Below are positions 18,825-19,531 of a stretch of DNA of 19,531 bases, in pieces. The DNA lies in contig JAANBB010000618.1 in the NCBI GenBank assembly GCA_014621425.1, forward strand, positions 1-19,531. The letters run 5' to 3'. Source of the stretch: Cylindrodendrum hubeiense (lineage: Eukaryota > Ascomycota > Sordariomycetes > Hypocreales > Nectriaceae). Both the position numbers and the translations under genes were made by a program. How positions within the stretch are numbered: position 1 is the first letter of the stretch; each line of letters starts with the position of its first letter. The notes under the pieces were generated by a model. That model did not search any database and was not told where the DNA came from. It was given only the letters and a program-made list of their open reading frames with translations.

Positions 18825-19531
18825 CTAATCTTGTCGGCCCTTTAGTAATCGCTTGGTGACCTTGTCCTTCTCGATAATGTAAACGTGCGCACCCCAGCCG
18901 GAGAGGGCGTCGCGGTCAACAGCGTTGAGCAGTGCCTGAGAGATGGTCTCAAAGAGAGCATCGGGCTCCTACATGAGATGTTCGTTAGCTAGATTACACG
19001 ATGGGTATATCATAGATCGATGCGGGCTCTCTTGGAATCCGCATTGGTCTATGATGGTTCGTACGCACCATATCAGGCTCCCACAAACCCTCGCACATGC
19101 CAAAGAGCTGCTCGGAGGCGGTACCAGACACGATAAAGTCCTTGGCGAAGTCGATGCAGCCGATGCTGTCGAAGCCGCAGATGAAGGGCTTGCTGGTCTT
19201 AGGGTCGAGGCCAGCGACGACGGGGGAGACGAAGTAGGGACCGAAGCGGCGCTCGTAGAGCGACGAGGAGACCAGGTTGGCAAAGGTGCGGGGGGCGATG
19301 TCGCGCTCCTCGCGCAGGCGGTACATGTTGGTCTTGTAGCGGAAGACGTCGCTGACAGTGTTGACGTCGGTGGCCAGGCCGGTCAGGCCGAGGAAGACGT
19401 CGCCGTACTGGAAGATCTTGGGGAAGTTGTTGGAGACGGTGAGGGCCTGAACACCGAGTCGGAGATCGCAAGCGATGGCAACGCAGTCCTTGCCGACCAT
19501 GGCAACGGAAGCGCCGCCGTCTGTGATGGGG
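18825..19531 (-). CDS. pup3: 20S proteasome subunit beta-3 (Pup3), 5' end cut by the window
   Basis: Two exons are visible: 19531-19069 and 18968-18825, split by a 100-bp intron (donor GTGCGT, acceptor CATGTAG) in phase 0. The 201 visible residues align end to end with yeast Pup3 (205 aa), so only about four N-terminal residues are missing beyond the edge. Hallmarks are [14 protein letters not shown], the GLATDV segment, [39 protein letters not shown], and the exon-2 stretch [20 protein letters not shown] ending RQD. Beta-3 sits in the inner rings of the 20S core in cytosol and nucleus. It is a non-catalytic beta subunit: there is no Thr at the processed position and no cleavable Gly-Thr pro-site. 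A CACAG at 19525-19521 could be an acceptor for an upstream intron, so whether the first codons are contiguous is unknown. Confidence 0.96.

Noticed and set aside
1..19531. CRISPR array, rRNA, prophage or bacterial operon
   Set aside because: No regularly spaced repeats with unique spacers and no rRNA-like segments. The spliced genes show eukaryotic nuclear DNA.

Overview
The window looks like nuclear DNA of a filamentous ascomycete, most likely a Sordariomycete. The genes carry short introns (46-100 bp, one of 250 bp) with GTATGT, GTAAGT or GTGAGT donors, CTAAC-like branch sites and CAG/TAG acceptors. Coding regions favour C or G in third positions, leaders are CT-rich, and the intergenic spaces are long. 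The species cannot be fixed from the sequence.

Layout. Positions 1-8045 hold no gene I can support. The first ~4.9 kb is GC-rich and full of short tandem duplications. About 5.05-7.3 kb is clearly more AT-rich and contains only short open frames. The right half holds four conserved genes: an RTC3-like SBDS/FYSH-domain protein (8715 to 8046, minus, 3 exons, 115 aa); a DH-PH RhoGEF (12909 to 9706, minus, 7 exons, 955 aa); a SERCA-type Ca2+-ATPase (15269 to 18470, plus, 4 exons, 996 aa); and the proteasome beta-3 subunit Pup3 (from the right edge at 19531 down to 18825, minus, 2 visible exons, about 4 N-terminal codons missing). All exon boundaries were set by hand from splice consensus, reading-frame continuity and family conservation. 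All four models close without a frameshift.

Relations. RTC3 and the RhoGEF are tandem on the minus strand, 990 bp apart. The RhoGEF and SERCA are divergent across about 2.36 kb. SERCA and PUP3 converge, with 354 bp between stop codons. These are housekeeping or signalling genes: RNA-related/stress protein, Rho-GTPase activation, ER calcium loading, and core proteasome. Nothing suggests a metabolic cluster or a mobile defence island.

I did not find a convincing new system. The items most worth a second look are the 8-kb gene desert with its AT-rich island, the two helical-period (10 bp) CAGSGC arrays, the terminal KKEQ di-lysine signal on the Ca2+ pump, the hidden third exon of RTC3, and a stop-free 3n intron inside the RhoGEF PH domain.
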